From Friedmanniella luteola (GTDB lineage Bacteria; Actinomycetota; Actinomycetes; Propionibacteriales; Propionibacteriaceae): a stretch of 64,000 bases of DNA. A program made the translations under genes and the position numbers. The notes below the pieces were generated by a model. It did no database searches, was not told where the DNA came from, and was given only the letters and a program-made list of their open reading frames with translations. Numbering within the stretch: position 1 is the first letter of the stretch; every line of letters starts with the position of its first letter. The stretch lies in assembly GCF_900105065.1 (NCBI RefSeq), contig NZ_LT629749.1, forward strand, positions 1,240,001-1,304,000, read 5' to 3'. This document shows positions 10,412-19,918 of the stretch, piece after piece.

Positions 10412-12547
10412 ATGGTCCTCATGGCCGATCTCGACCCGACCCTGCACGCTCTCGCCGACGCCTTCTCGATCGCCACCGACTACTGGGACTGGCAGGGGCG
10501 GCACACCACCGTCTCGCCCACCACCCTGGTGGCGGTGCTCGCCGCGCTGGGCGTCGACGCCTCGACCCCGGAGTCCGCCGCCGCCGCCCTGGCGCAGCAG
10601 GAGCTGGCGCCCTGGCGACGGTTGCTGCCCGCCTGCCGTGCGGTGCGGGAGGGTGGGACGGCGACGGTGCCCGTGCACGCCCCGGAGGGCGGCACGCTCG
10701 AGCTGTGGGTCGAGCTGGAGGTGGGCGGCCGTCGGGACGTGGCGCTGCCGGCGCAGGCCGGGTCGACCCGTCAGGTCGACGGCCGGCCGGTGGCCGAGCT
10801 GGAGGTCGCGCTGCCCGCCGACCTGCCCCTGGGCTACCACCGGCTGTGCGCCCGGACCGGGGCGGCGCAGGCCGAGATGACGCTCATCGTGACCCCGCAG
10901 CGGCTGGCCCTGCCGGCGCGGCTGGCCGCCCAGGGCTGGGGCGTCGCCGCCCAGCTCTACTCCGTCCGGTCCCAGCAGTCGTGGGGCGTCGGCGACCTCG
11001 CCGACCTCGAGGACCTGGCCGTCTGGGCCGCCGCCGAGCACGGCGCCGACTTCGTGCTGGTCAACCCGCTGCACGCCGCCGAGCCGGTGCCGCCGATGGA
11101 GCCCTCGCCGTACCTGCCCACGACGCGCCGCTTCACCAACCCGCTGTACCTGCGCCTGGAGCGGGTCCCCGAGTACGCGACGGCGGCCGACGAGCAGCGC
11201 CGGCAGGTCGACGCGCTGCGGGCCGCCGCCCTGCCCCCCGCGCCGGACGGCCAGGGTGCGGCGCCGATCGACCGCAACCGCGCGTGGGCGGCGAAGCGGG
11301 CGGCCCTGGAGGTCGTCTTCGACGCGGGCCGCACCCCGGGCCGCGAGCGGGCGTTCCAGGCCTACCGCGCCCGGGAGGGCCGCGGGCTCCAGGACTTCGC
11401 GACGTGGGCCGTGCTCGCGGAGCAGCAGGGGACCGAGGTGGGGGGCTGGGACGAGCGGTACCGGCACCCGAGCTCCCCGGCCGTCGCGGAGTTCGCCGCC
11501 CGCCACGCGCGGGAGGTGGAGTTCCAGTGCTGGCTGCAGTGGCTGCTGGACGAGCAGCTGGCCGCGGCGCAACAGGCCGGGCTCCGTGCGGGGATGGCTC
11601 TCGGGATCATGCACGACCTGGCCGTCGGTGTGCACCCGGCGGGCGCCGACGCCTGGAGCCTGCAGGACGACTACGCCCGCGGGATCACCGTCGGGGCCCC
11701 GCCCGACCCCTACAACCAGAACGGCCAGAACTGGAGCCAGCCCCCGTGGCGACCCGACCGGCTCGCCGAGACCGCCTACGCACCGTTCCGGTCGATGGTC
11801 TCGACGATCCTGCGGCACGCGGGCGGCATCCGGGTCGACCACGTCATCGGGCTGTTCCGGCTCTGGTGGATCCCCGCCGGCCAGGGCCCCACCGAGGGGA
11901 CCTACGTGCGCTACGACCACGAGGCGATGATCGGGATCCTGGCGCTGGAGGCGCACCGGGCCGAGGCGCTGGTCGTCGGCGAGGACCTCGGCACCGTCGA
12001 GCCGTGGGTCCGCGACCACCTGCGCGACCGGGGGATTCTCGGCACCTCGATCCTGTGGTTCGAGTTCGACTGGGAGGGCGACGGGAAGCCGCTGCCGCCC
12101 CAGCGCTGGCGCGAGCTCTGCCTCGCCTCCGTCACCACCCACGACCTCCCGCCGACCGCCGCCTACCTGGCCGGGGACCACGTGCGGCTGCGCGACCGGC
12201 TGGGGGTCCTCACCCGTCCGCTGGCCGAGGAGCTCGCCGCTGCCCAGGAGGAGCGGCGGGCCTGGTGCGACGAGCTGGTCCGGGCCGGGCTGATGAGCGA
12301 GGGGGCGGGGGAGGAGGAGATGATCGTGGCCCTGCACCGGTTCCTGACCCGTACCCCGTCCCGGCTGCTCTGCGTCGCGCTCACCGACCTCGTCGGCGAC
12401 CGGCAGGCGCAGAACCAGCCCGGGACGACGGACGAGTACCCCAACTGGCGGGTGCCGCTGACCGGCCCGGCGGGCGACCCGCTGTCGTTGGAGGACGTCC
12501 TCACCAGCCCGCGGGCGGCCGGGCTGGCCGAGGTCTTCCACCGCTGA
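10412..12547 (+). CDS. malQ: 4-alpha-glucanotransferase (amylomaltase)
   Basis: A 711-residue GH77 enzyme that transfers maltodextrin segments in glycogen and maltose metabolism. An N-terminal extension of about 160 residues with a beta-sandwich character is normal in actinobacteria. The catalytic parts are visible: GIRVDHVIGL (nucleophile Asp), VVGEDLGTV (acid/base Glu) and TTHDLPPTAAYLAGD. ATG 10412 has GAGGAGGGAGGA upstream; ATG 10421 is an in-frame alternative. It diverges from the EVE gene and ends before a 17-bp hairpin repeat. Confidence 0.95.
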   Translation: MVLMADLDPTLHALADAFSIATDYWDWQGRHTTVSPTTLVAVLAALGVDASTPESAAAALAQQELAPWRRLLPACRAVREGGTATVPVHAPEGGTLELWVELEVGGRRDVALPAQAGSTRQVDGRPVAELEVALPADLPLGYHRLCARTGAAQAEMTLIVTPQRLALPARLAAQGWGVAAQLYSVRSQQSWGVGDLADLEDLAVWAAAEHGADFVLVNPLHAAEPVPPMEPSPYLPTTRRFTNPLYLRLERVPEYATAADEQRRQVDALRAAALPPAPDGQGAAPIDRNRAWAAKRAALEVVFDAGRTPGRERAFQAYRAREGRGLQDFATWAVLAEQQGTEVGGWDERYRHPSSPAVAEFAARHAREVEFQCWLQWLLDEQLAAAQQAGLRAGMALGIMHDLAVGVHPAGADAWSLQDDYARGITVGAPPDPYNQNGQNWSQPPWRPDRLAETAYAPFRSMVSTILRHAGGIRVDHVIGLFRLWWIPAGQGPTEGTYVRYDHEAMIGILALEAHRAEALVVGEDLGTVEPWVRDHLRDRGILGTSILWFEFDWEGDGKPLPPQRWRELCLASVTTHDLPPTAAYLAGDHVRLRDRLGVLTRPLAEELAAAQEERRAWCDELVRAGLMSEGAGEEEMIVALHRFLTRTPSRLLCVALTDLVGDRQAQNQPGTTDEYPNWRVPLTGPAGDPLSLEDVLTSPRAAGLAEVFHR

Positions 12548-12606
12548 GCCGGGGCCTGGTCTCGCGCCGGGCCGCGCCCGCTCCCCGCCCGAGCCGCTCT
12601 CCGCGG

Positions 12607-12687
12607 CCTGAGCCTGTCGAAGGCCCCTTCGACAGGCTCAGGGAGCGGGTGGCCGCAGCGTGCGGGTGGCCCTTCGACAGGCTCGGG
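12607..12687. repeat. Hairpin repeat with a third partial copy, likely bidirectional terminator
   Basis: CCTGAGCCTGTCGAAGG (12607-12623) and its exact reverse complement (12626-12642) form a perfect 17-bp stem with a 2-nt spacer. A third copy, CCTTCGACAGGCTCGGG (12671-12687), differs at one base. The element lies between the convergent malQ and secreted-protein genes. The sequence resembles a dispersed palindromic repeat that I recall from several actinobacteria. Confidence 0.8.
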
Positions 12688-12699
12688 GAACGGGCGGGC

Positions 12700-13251
12700 T
12701 CAGCGGGCGACGTGCACGATCCCCGCGTCGGCGGCCTTCTTGACCGCGTCGGCCTCGGCCTGTGTGAGGGTGCCGGCCTTCACGGCCGCCGCCAGCTTGT
12801 CCTCGACGGCCTGGTCGCGGGCCGCGTCGCGCTCGCTGCGGATCTCCGCGAGGGCCTTCGTGACGTCGGCCTCCGGCTGGTCCAGCGCCTTCGCGAGCGC
12901 CTTGGCGAGGGCGGCGTCGTCGGGGGCGGCCGGCCTGGTGCCCGGGTCGGGCCGGGTGGCGGGCCGGTTGGCCTCGCGGTAGGCCCGCAGGGCGTCGGAG
13001 ACCTTCGCCTCGTCGACCCCCAGCTTCGTGGCCAGGGCGGTGGCCAGGTCGCCCTCCCGGTCGCCGTGCCGTCCGCCCGGACCGCCCCGGTGGTCGCCGG
13101 GGCGGTCCGGCGTGCCCGTCGAGGGGCTGCTGCTGGCGGACGGCGTGGGGGTGGGCGTCGGGGCGGCGGACGCCAGGCCGGCGACGCCCAGCCCCACGCC
13201 GAGGGCGACGGCTCCGGTGGCGGCGGCGACGGTGGTGCGGACTCGGGGCAT
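12700..13251 (-). CDS. Small secreted helical protein
   Basis: A 183-residue protein of unknown function. A signal peptide covers residues 1-29 (cut near LASA-AP), followed by a Thr/Pro/Ser linker to about 55 and then three helical-hairpin-like segments: ALATKLGVDEAKVSDAL, ALAKALDQPEADVTKAL and a variant with GTLTQAEADAVKKA. Similar repeats are found in exported actinobacterial proteins of unknown role. ATG 13251 is preferred over an in-frame ATG at 13272 because AAGGAG lies 6 nt upstream. It diverges from the CDF transporter gene. Confidence 0.75.
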   Translation of the reverse strand: MPRVRTTVAAATGAVALGVGLGVAGLASAAPTPTPTPSASSSPSTGTPDRPGDHRGGPGGRHGDREGDLATALATKLGVDEAKVSDALRAYREANRPATRPDPGTRPAAPDDAALAKALAKALDQPEADVTKALAEIRSERDAARDQAVEDKLAAAVKAGTLTQAEADAVKKAADAGIVHVAR

Positions 13252-13433
13252 GCGGGGCTCCTTCGTGGTCACGGCACGCGCGTGGTGCCGGACATCGGGT
13301 CGGTGGTCCGACGAGCCTGGACGGCGGACCTGGGCCGTGGCTGGGTCGGACCTGGCAGGACCCTGTCAATCGGGCCGGCTCGGCCCGCGAGGACCGCCGG
13401 CCGCGGGTCCAGGACCATCGTTAGGCTTCCGAT

Positions 13434-14417
13434 GTGGCTGATGAGACGTCCCTCGTGGGGGTGACCGGGACCGACCCGGCGGGGGCGTCCTCCGGCGGCG
13501 AGAGCCTGAAGACGGTGGTCATCGCCTTCGCGGCCAACCTGGTGATCGCGATCGCCAAGAGCTTCGCGGCCGTGGTGACCGGCTCGGCGTCGATGCTCGC
13601 CGAGGCGGCGCACTCGTGGGCCGACACCGGCAACGAGATCTTCCTCCTGGTCGCCGACCGCCGCTCCGGGAAGGGCCGCGACGCCCGGCACCCGATGGGG
13701 TACGGCCGGGAGGCCTACGTCTGGTCGATGTTCGCCGCCTTCGGGCTGTTCACCGCCGGCGCCGTCGTCTCGATCTCCCACGGCATCACCGAGCTGCGGA
13801 ACCCGGAGGAGGCCTCCGACTTCGCCGTCGCCTACGTGGTGCTGGCCCTGTCGTTCGTCCTCGAGGGCGTCTCCTTCACCCAGGCCGTCCTGCAGACCCG
13901 CCGGTCGGCCCGACGGCTGGGCCGCAGGTTCTTCGACCACGTCCTCAACACCTCGGTCCCCACGTTGCGGGCGGTGTTCTTCGAGGACGCCGCCGCGCTC
14001 CTCGGCATCCTGATCGCCGCCACCGGCGTGGCCCTGCACCAGGTGACCGGGTCCGCGGTGCCGGACGCCGTCGGGTCGATCCTGGTCGGCGTGCTGCTCG
14101 GCGTGGTCGCGGTGGTGCTGATCGAGCGCAACCGCCGCTTCCTCGTGGGGGAGAACGTCCGGCCGGAGGTGCGCACCCACGTGCTGGAGCGGTTGCTCCA
14201 GCGGACCGACGTCGACCGCGTCACCTACCTGCACCTGGAGTTCCTCGGCCCCAGCCGGCTCTACCTCGTCGCCGCCGTCGACATGGCGGGGGACGACGTC
14301 GAGCACCGCCTCGCCGGCCGGCTCCGCCGGCTCGAGCGGCTGCTGGAGGAGGACGACCTGATCGAGGAGGCCGTGCTGACCCTGGCGACGCCCGAGGAGC
14401 CGGCGCTGCGGCCGTGA
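13434..14417 (+). CDS. Cation diffusion facilitator transporter
   Basis: A 327-residue inner-membrane divalent-metal/proton antiporter of the CDF (FieF-like) family. Hydrophobic segments fill about residues 22-215; the metal site HxxxD is seen in AHSWADTGNE near residue 60, and the second site in FFEDAAALLG near 183. A cytoplasmic C-terminal domain follows. Metal specificity (Zn, Fe, Mn) cannot be told. GTG 13434 has no ribosome-binding site, but TAGGCT ends 6 nt upstream, so a leaderless transcript is likely. Confidence 0.9.
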   Translation: MADETSLVGVTGTDPAGASSGGESLKTVVIAFAANLVIAIAKSFAAVVTGSASMLAEAAHSWADTGNEIFLLVADRRSGKGRDARHPMGYGREAYVWSMFAAFGLFTAGAVVSISHGITELRNPEEASDFAVAYVVLALSFVLEGVSFTQAVLQTRRSARRLGRRFFDHVLNTSVPTLRAVFFEDAAALLGILIAATGVALHQVTGSAVPDAVGSILVGVLLGVVAVVLIERNRRFLVGENVRPEVRTHVLERLLQRTDVDRVTYLHLEFLGPSRLYLVAAVDMAGDDVEHRLAGRLRRLERLLEEDDLIEEAVLTLATPEEPALRP

Positions 14418-14820
14418 GCACGGGGTGCACCGCACCCGTCCGCCCGGCCCGCAGGAGTTTCCTCAACACGGGCACGCGGGACGGTGCTTCCGATAGGGTG
14501 CGGTTGCCCGGCGAGCCCGGACCGGTCGGAGTTCGGGGACGACGTCTGACCGGCGTGGGGATCGCCCTCGAGTGACGGCGTGGTCTACGGGGGGTGCTTC
14601 GATTGAGGACGTCGCCTCGGCCCGGCCCAGGGGTCGGTCCAGCGGTGGGCGTCCACCTGCGCTCGTCCCGACGCCGGCGTGACGACACCCGCCGTGTGCC
14701 GGCCGCGGGCGACGGACCCGGGGCGCCTCACCCCGCTGGTGGAGGTCCGCGGAGGTGCGGGCAGCCAGACGTCACCGCTCGCCCGGGCACCCCTGCCGGT
14801 CGACCGGCGGGTGCACCGCG
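14418..14820 (+). other. Non-coding gap before the polysaccharide locus
   Basis: I see no convincing gene in these 403 nt. Open frames here have Arg/Pro-rich shadow composition and no ribosome-binding sites. TAGGGT at 14494-14499 could be a -10 box for the locus, which would give a leader of more than 300 nt. No clear -35 element or strong hairpin was found. Confidence 0.4.
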
Positions 14821-16074
14821 ATGAGCCTGGCCCAGCGGGTGAGGTCGTCGAGCAGCGCTCGACGGCTCTTCCCGCTGTACGGCTCGTACCGCCGGCTCTG
14901 CGCGCAGGCCGACGAGATGGACCGCGAGGAGCGGCTGGAGTTCCGGGCCGGGCAGCTGCGGCGCCTGACCCGGCTGGCCGAGCGCTGCGGCCTGCCCGCG
15001 GACGCCATCAGCACGAAGGCTGATCTCCGGGGGGACCCGGCGAGGTACCGGCGGCTGGTCCCGGGGCCCGTGTCCAGGGCGGCCACCGGAGGCACGACGG
15101 GGGTACCGCTCCACGTGGAGCGGTCGCTCGCGAACGTCGTGTTCGAGCAGGCGACCATCGACCACGTCATCGACCGGTGCGGCGTCGACGCCCGCTCCGC
15201 GCGCGTGGCGGTGTTCAGGGGCGACAACATCAAGCCACCCGACGACCAGACCAGCCCCTTCTGGCGTGACGACGGCCCGAGCCGCCGGGTGTTCTCCACC
15301 ATCCACCTCAACCGGAGGAACGCCCCGCAGATCGGGGTCGCGCTCGCCGAGTTCCGACCGGACATCCTGGCCTGCTACCCCTCGTCCCTGGCCCTCCTGC
15401 TCGAGTACGTGCGGAACGGTCTGGTGGACGTCACCCCGAGGCTGGTCGTCACCTCGTCCGAGCACGTGCCCACCTCGGTCTTCGCCGACGTGCTCTCCGT
15501 CCTGGGCTGCCCGCTGCTCGACTACTACGGTCAGGCCGAACGCGTCTGCTTCGCCAGCGCGGACCAGTACGGCCGGTACCGGTTCCGGCACGAGTACGGG
15601 GCCGTCCGGCTGGACCGGCGTGCCGGGGAGCACCACGTCCTGGGCACGCCGTTCCACAACAGCCGGCAGCTGTTCTACCGCTACGACACCGGTGACACTA
15701 CGGCCGGCACCGCGGCGATGGCCGACCAGGACCTGCGCCTCGTCGAACTGGGGTTGCTCACCTTCGACGGGATCGGCGGACGGTCCGGGCAGAACATGGA
15801 GCTCCCGGACGGTCGCTGGATCATGGGGTTCAGCCAGATCGCGCGCAGCGTCCCGGGCATGAACTCGGTCCAGTTCGTCCGCACCGGCGACTGGTCCATC
15901 GACGTGCTGGTCGTGAAGGGATCCGCCTTCTCCCCGAGCTCGCTCGAGGCGGTGGCCAAGAACCTGACGTTGAAGATCCCGTCGGACATCGAGTGGCGCT
16001 TCACGTTCGCGGACGCGCCGCTGCGCAGTGGATCCGGCAAGGCGCTCGTGTACAACGATGCCCGGGCGAGGTGA
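14821..16074 (+). CDS. CapK/PaaK-like adenylate-forming enzyme
   Basis: A 417-residue ANL-superfamily protein related to phenylacetate-CoA ligase and to CapK proteins of capsule loci. The core motifs are intact: ATP loop TGGTTGVP (89-96), YYGQAE (235-240), YDTGD (288-292), GGRSGQNM near 310 and the C-terminal Lys in SGSGKALV (Lys407). It therefore can probably adenylate a carboxylic acid; the acid and the acceptor are unknown. No carrier domain is attached. ATG 14821 has only a weak ribosome-binding site. It overlaps the next glycosyltransferase gene. Confidence 0.8.
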   Translation: MSLAQRVRSSSSARRLFPLYGSYRRLCAQADEMDREERLEFRAGQLRRLTRLAERCGLPADAISTKADLRGDPARYRRLVPGPVSRAATGGTTGVPLHVERSLANVVFEQATIDHVIDRCGVDARSARVAVFRGDNIKPPDDQTSPFWRDDGPSRRVFSTIHLNRRNAPQIGVALAEFRPDILACYPSSLALLLEYVRNGLVDVTPRLVVTSSEHVPTSVFADVLSVLGCPLLDYYGQAERVCFASADQYGRYRFRHEYGAVRLDRRAGEHHVLGTPFHNSRQLFYRYDTGDTTAGTAAMADQDLRLVELGLLTFDGIGGRSGQNMELPDGRWIMGFSQIARSVPGMNSVQFVRTGDWSIDVLVVKGSAFSPSSLEAVAKNLTLKIPSDIEWRFTFADAPLRSGSGKALVYNDARAR

Positions 16075-17212
16075 CCCCGTCGACCCGTCGCTGAGGGTCG
16101 TGGTGGCCGCGCCGCTGGGTCGCGGGGGCGCGGGCGGCATCGACCGCCTGATGGACAGCATCGCGGACCGCCAGGAGGTCCTCGGTCCCGGCGGGGTGGT
16201 GACGACCTTCCGTCCGACGCGCGGTCAGGGCCCGATCGTGTGGGCGCCCGTCGTCCTCCTGCGCTTCCTCGTGCGGCTCGTGGTGGACAGGTCGCGAGGA
16301 CGGGTGGACCTCCTCCACATCAACCTCGCCAGTCATGGCAGCACCTACCGCAAGCTGGTCGTCGCCCGCGTGGCCCGCTCCCTGGGCATCCCGTACCTCA
16401 TCCACCTGCACGGCGCCCGGTTCCACCACTTCCTGGGCGGCGCCCCGTCGTTCGTCAGGCGACGGGTCCGCCTGATGTTCGCCGGTGCTGCCCGGGTGGT
16501 GGTGCTCGGGGAGGTCTGGAGGTGCTTCGTGGCCGAGGAGATGCCCGAGGTGGCCGGACGCGTCGTCGTCCTGCCCAACGCGACGCCGACGCCGACGCTG
16601 GCCCACGTGCCGAGCCGGACGGTGCGCTTCCTCTTCCTCGGCCGGATCGGCGAGCGCAAGGGCGTGCCCCAGCTGCTTGAGGCGTTGGGGCGGCTGCCGC
16701 GCGAGAGCGGCTGGCGGGCGACCATCGCGGGTGACGGCGACCTGAGCACCGCGCGGGCCCGCGTCGTCGAGCTGGGGTTGCAGGAGCGGGTCGAGCTGCC
16801 CGGCTGGGTCGGGCCCGACGCGGTCGCCAGCCTCCTCGCGGCCTCCGACGTGCTCGTGCTCGCCTCCTACGACGAGAACCTCCCGATGTCGGTGATCGAG
16901 GCGATGGCCGCCGGGCTCGCGGTGGTGACCACGCCCGTCGGGGCGACCCGGGACCTCGTCGTCGACGGCGAGACGGGGTTGCTGGTCCCACCCGGCGACG
17001 TCGGGGCGCTGACGGCCGCCCTGCAGCGGCTGCTCGACGACCCTGCGCTGCGCCGACGGTTGGGCGCGGCCGCGCAGACGGACCACGCCGAGCGCCTCGA
17101 GATCGGCCAGTACGTCGCGCGGCTCGAGGCGCTGTGGCGTGAGGTGGCCGAGGGGGGCCAGGAGCGACCGCGCCGGGCGCGCAGGCGTCGTGCGGTCGGC
17201 CACGGCGCGTGA
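16058..17212 (+). CDS. Glycosyltransferase family 4 (first of tandem pair)
   Basis: A 384-residue GT-B retaining glycosyltransferase, probably acting on a lipid-linked repeat unit at the inner membrane. The N-terminal Rossmann half begins at LRVVVAAPLGRGGAGGIDRL; the C-terminal donor half has FLGRIGERKGVPQLLEAL near residue 193 and the EX7E-type region LPMSVIEAMAAGLAVV near 278. The start at ATG 16058 lies inside the preceding gene (17-nt overlap). It resembles the next gene closely in order of motifs, so the two look like a tandem duplication. Confidence 0.88.
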   Translation: MPGRGDPVDPSLRVVVAAPLGRGGAGGIDRLMDSIADRQEVLGPGGVVTTFRPTRGQGPIVWAPVVLLRFLVRLVVDRSRGRVDLLHINLASHGSTYRKLVVARVARSLGIPYLIHLHGARFHHFLGGAPSFVRRRVRLMFAGAARVVVLGEVWRCFVAEEMPEVAGRVVVLPNATPTPTLAHVPSRTVRFLFLGRIGERKGVPQLLEALGRLPRESGWRATIAGDGDLSTARARVVELGLQERVELPGWVGPDAVASLLAASDVLVLASYDENLPMSVIEAMAAGLAVVTTPVGATRDLVVDGETGLLVPPGDVGALTAALQRLLDDPALRRRLGAAAQTDHAERLEIGQYVARLEALWREVAEGGQERPRRARRRRAVGHGA

Positions 17213-18408
17213 GCGACGACCGCGCGGCTGGCCCTGCCCGGGAGCCAGCGCGAGGAGGCCCGGGGCCCAGCGGGCGCACGCGCCTCCGCGTGGTGGTCGT
17301 CGGGCCCCCGATCTCGGCGAGCGGGGGCATCGGCCGCCTGATGGCCGCCACGCTGGAGGAGCTCCACCCCGACGACGTGCAGGTCCGGGTGCTCGACACG
17401 CGGGGCCTCGGCTCGAGTCCGTGGTCCTCCGTGCTGCCGCTGCTGCGGTCCTGCCTCGTCCTCCTGGGCCTGGCGGCGAGGGGTGAGGTCGACGTCGCGC
17501 ACGTCAACGTCTCCTCATGCGGGAGCGCCATCCGGAAGGGCCTGGTCGTGCGCACCTGCCGCCTGGCCCGGGTCCCGGTCGTCCTGCACCTGCACGCCAG
17601 CAACTTCCCCGCCTTCTTCGGGTCCCTTCCCGGAGGCTCCCAGAACTGGGTCCGCACCACCTTCCGGCTCGCCGTCCGGGTCGTCGTCCTCGGGCAGGCG
17701 GGACGCTCGTACGTCGAGGACGTGCTCGCGGTGGCGCCCGCCGACGTCACGGTGCTGGCCAACGCGACCGGTCCGGCCGCCACGCGGGGGTCGGCCAGGC
17801 CTCCGGGCACGCCTCTGCGCATCCTCTTCCTCGGTCGGCTGGGTGCCCGCAAGGGGGTTCCGGAGCTCCTCCGAGCGCTCGCGGACCCCCGGCTCCGTGA
17901 CCGGCCCTGGCGCGCCGTCCTCGCCGGGGACGGCGACGTCGCGGCCTTCCGGGCCCGGGCGGCGGAGCTCGGACTGCAGGGTCGGGTCGAGTTCCCGGGC
18001 TGGGTCGGGAGGGACGCGGTGGCCCGGTACCTGGCGGCGGCCCACCTCGTGGTGCTGCCGTCGCACGCCGAGGGCATGCCGTTGTCGGTGCTCGAGGCCT
18101 TCGCGGCGGGCGTCCCCGTGGTCTGCACACCGGTGGGGAGCCTGCCGGAGATCGCCGTCGACGGGGTGAACAGCCTGCTGGTGCCCGTCGGGGAGGCCGG
18201 GTCGCTCGCCGAGGCGATCCTCCGGTTGGCGGAGGACGAGGACCTCCGTGCGCGCCTGGGAACCGCCGCGCTGACCACCTGGGGGCGGGGGCACACCATC
18301 GCTGACTACGCGCTGAGACTGACCCGGGAGTGGCGGGCCGTGGCGCGGGTCGTCCCCGTCACCGACGACGCCGGCGCCCGTGCCCCGGTCCGCCCCGCAC
18401 GACAATGA
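17209..18408 (+). CDS. Glycosyltransferase family 4 (second of tandem pair)
   Basis: A 399-residue GT-B enzyme. It shares with its upstream neighbour the N-terminal pattern LRVVVVGPPISASGGIGRLM, a central FLGRLGARKGVPELLRAL and the donor-site segment MPLSVLEAFAAGVPVV. GTG 17209 overlaps the previous stop in GTGA, so translation is coupled. A sugar specificity cannot be given. After it the strand has a 244-nt gap with TAGATT at 18440-18445 as a possible -10 box for the following gene. Confidence 0.88.
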   Translation: MSDDRAAGPAREPARGGPGPSGRTRLRVVVVGPPISASGGIGRLMAATLEELHPDDVQVRVLDTRGLGSSPWSSVLPLLRSCLVLLGLAARGEVDVAHVNVSSCGSAIRKGLVVRTCRLARVPVVLHLHASNFPAFFGSLPGGSQNWVRTTFRLAVRVVVLGQAGRSYVEDVLAVAPADVTVLANATGPAATRGSARPPGTPLRILFLGRLGARKGVPELLRALADPRLRDRPWRAVLAGDGDVAAFRARAAELGLQGRVEFPGWVGRDAVARYLAAAHLVVLPSHAEGMPLSVLEAFAAGVPVVCTPVGSLPEIAVDGVNSLLVPVGEAGSLAEAILRLAEDEDLRARLGTAALTTWGRGHTIADYALRLTREWRAVARVVPVTDDAGARAPVRPARQ

Positions 18409-18652
18409 CGATTACCGCACGCGCCCACCGGCCACGACCTAGATTTGCCAGATGCTGACAGTCGACGCGGGCTGGCGTCCCGACGACCGGCCGGGGCCCG
18501 GGCAGCAGGGGACCCAGCCGGGCTGCCCACGCCCGTGACAGCGGGACGTCGCTCGTCGCGCCCTGCCGTGGGGGGCCGGACCGCGGGTCGGGACGGGGGC
18601 GACCGCGGCAGCGCCGCACGGGCCCCCGGAACGGGGAGGCGGTGACGACGTC

Positions 18653-19918
18653 GTGACCGCCCTCACCACGCAGACCGACGTCCCACCCGGTCCTGCGGGC
18701 GGGCCCCTGCCGCACCGGGAGCGCCTTCCCCTGCTCCTCATGGCCGTCATCGCGGTGCTGACCGCCGCCCCGGTGATCAGCGGCAAGCTCCAGGCGCTCG
18801 GCGTGGCCTGCGTCCTGCTGCTGCCCTTCGTCCCGAGGGCGGTCCTGCGGGACCGGCTCGTGCAGCTCCTGTGCCTCACCCTCGCGCTCTGGGGGGCCGG
18901 CCAGCTCGTCTCGGACGAGTGGAACGGCCTCGGACCACGGTTGAGCCGGCACTTCATCAGTGCGATGGCCATGCTCTGCATCGTCCCCGTGCTGGTCTTC
19001 CTGGCCCGGGGTGACTTCCGCCGCATGCGCGCGGTCATCGCCGGGGTGGCCGCCGGTCTGGTGCTCGAGACCCTGCTGGTGGAGCACGCGTCCATCACGT
19101 CGACCATCAGCTGGAAGTTCGGGCTCAACAGCCCTGTCGCCATCTTCGTGCTGGCTCTGACCGATCTCGCCTGGCACCGCGGCCGACGGCTGCCCTCCGT
19201 CGTGGCCCTGGTCTTCATCTGCCTGGTCGGCGTCGCCACCGACCACCGGCACCTGGCCGGGGTCGCCCTCCTGACGGCGATCGTGCTCCTCGTCCGGAAC
19301 CGGCAGCGGCACCCGAGGACCATCTCCGTGCTGGCCGGTCTGACCCTGCTGCTGGCCGCCCTCAGCGGAGCGTTCATCCAGGGTTCCGAGGCCGGCGTCC
19401 TCGGGGAGCGTTCCGGGGGGCAGATCGCCAAGTTCGGCGGCACCCCGCAGTCGATCTTCGTCAACGTCCGTCCCGAACCCTTCCAGGAGTTCTACCTCTT
19501 CACCCAGCGTCCGACCCTCGGCTGGGGCTCCCTCCCGCGGGTGGACTCCGCGGCCTACCTCGGGTCCAAGGAGTTCCTCCGCCAGCTGGGCGTGGTGCGT
19601 CAGGACCTCGACGACATCTGGCTGCACCTGGACGTCCCCGGGGTGTCGTCGCACTCGCAGGCCATGGACAGCCTGGCCCGCGGCGGCCTCAGCGCCGCAC
19701 CCTTCTGGCTGCTCCTCCTGGGGTTGGCGATGCTCGTGGGCACCCAGGCCATCAGGTTCCGATCCAGCCCGCTGGTCGTGCTGTGGACGATCCTCGTCCT
19801 GTGGGACGCGATCTGCTCCCCCCTGTCCGGTCTCTCCCACATCGAGCTGGGGGCCTACATGGCCTTGGCGGTCACGAGCCTCCGGCACGCTCCTCCGACC
19901 GTGCCCCGCGTTGACTAG
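18653..19918 (+). CDS. Wzy/O-antigen-ligase-like membrane protein
   Basis: A 421-residue polytopic membrane protein with about ten hydrophobic segments (residues 27-410) and a large extracytoplasmic loop at about 255-330. The loop ends in FTQRPTLGWGSLP, which resembles the short Gly-rich motif of the O-antigen ligase/polymerase family. It probably polymerises repeat units outside the membrane. Start is GTG 18653 with GGGGAGG about 11 nt upstream. Its stop overlaps the TTG start of the next gene. Confidence 0.75.
   Translation: MTALTTQTDVPPGPAGGPLPHRERLPLLLMAVIAVLTAAPVISGKLQALGVACVLLLPFVPRAVLRDRLVQLLCLTLALWGAGQLVSDEWNGLGPRLSRHFISAMAMLCIVPVLVFLARGDFRRMRAVIAGVAAGLVLETLLVEHASITSTISWKFGLNSPVAIFVLALTDLAWHRGRRLPSVVALVFICLVGVATDHRHLAGVALLTAIVLLVRNRQRHPRTISVLAGLTLLLAALSGAFIQGSEAGVLGERSGGQIAKFGGTPQSIFVNVRPEPFQEFYLFTQRPTLGWGSLPRVDSAAYLGSKEFLRQLGVVRQDLDDIWLHLDVPGVSSHSQAMDSLARGGLSAAPFWLLLLGLAMLVGTQAIRFRSSPLVVLWTILVLWDAICSPLSGLSHIELGAYMALAVTSLRHAPPTVPRVD

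Noticed and set aside
10330-13464. Plus-strand frame of about 1044 codons overlapping malQ
   Set aside because: It is malQ read in another frame; GH77 motifs are in the chosen frame and this one is Arg/Ala/Pro-rich.
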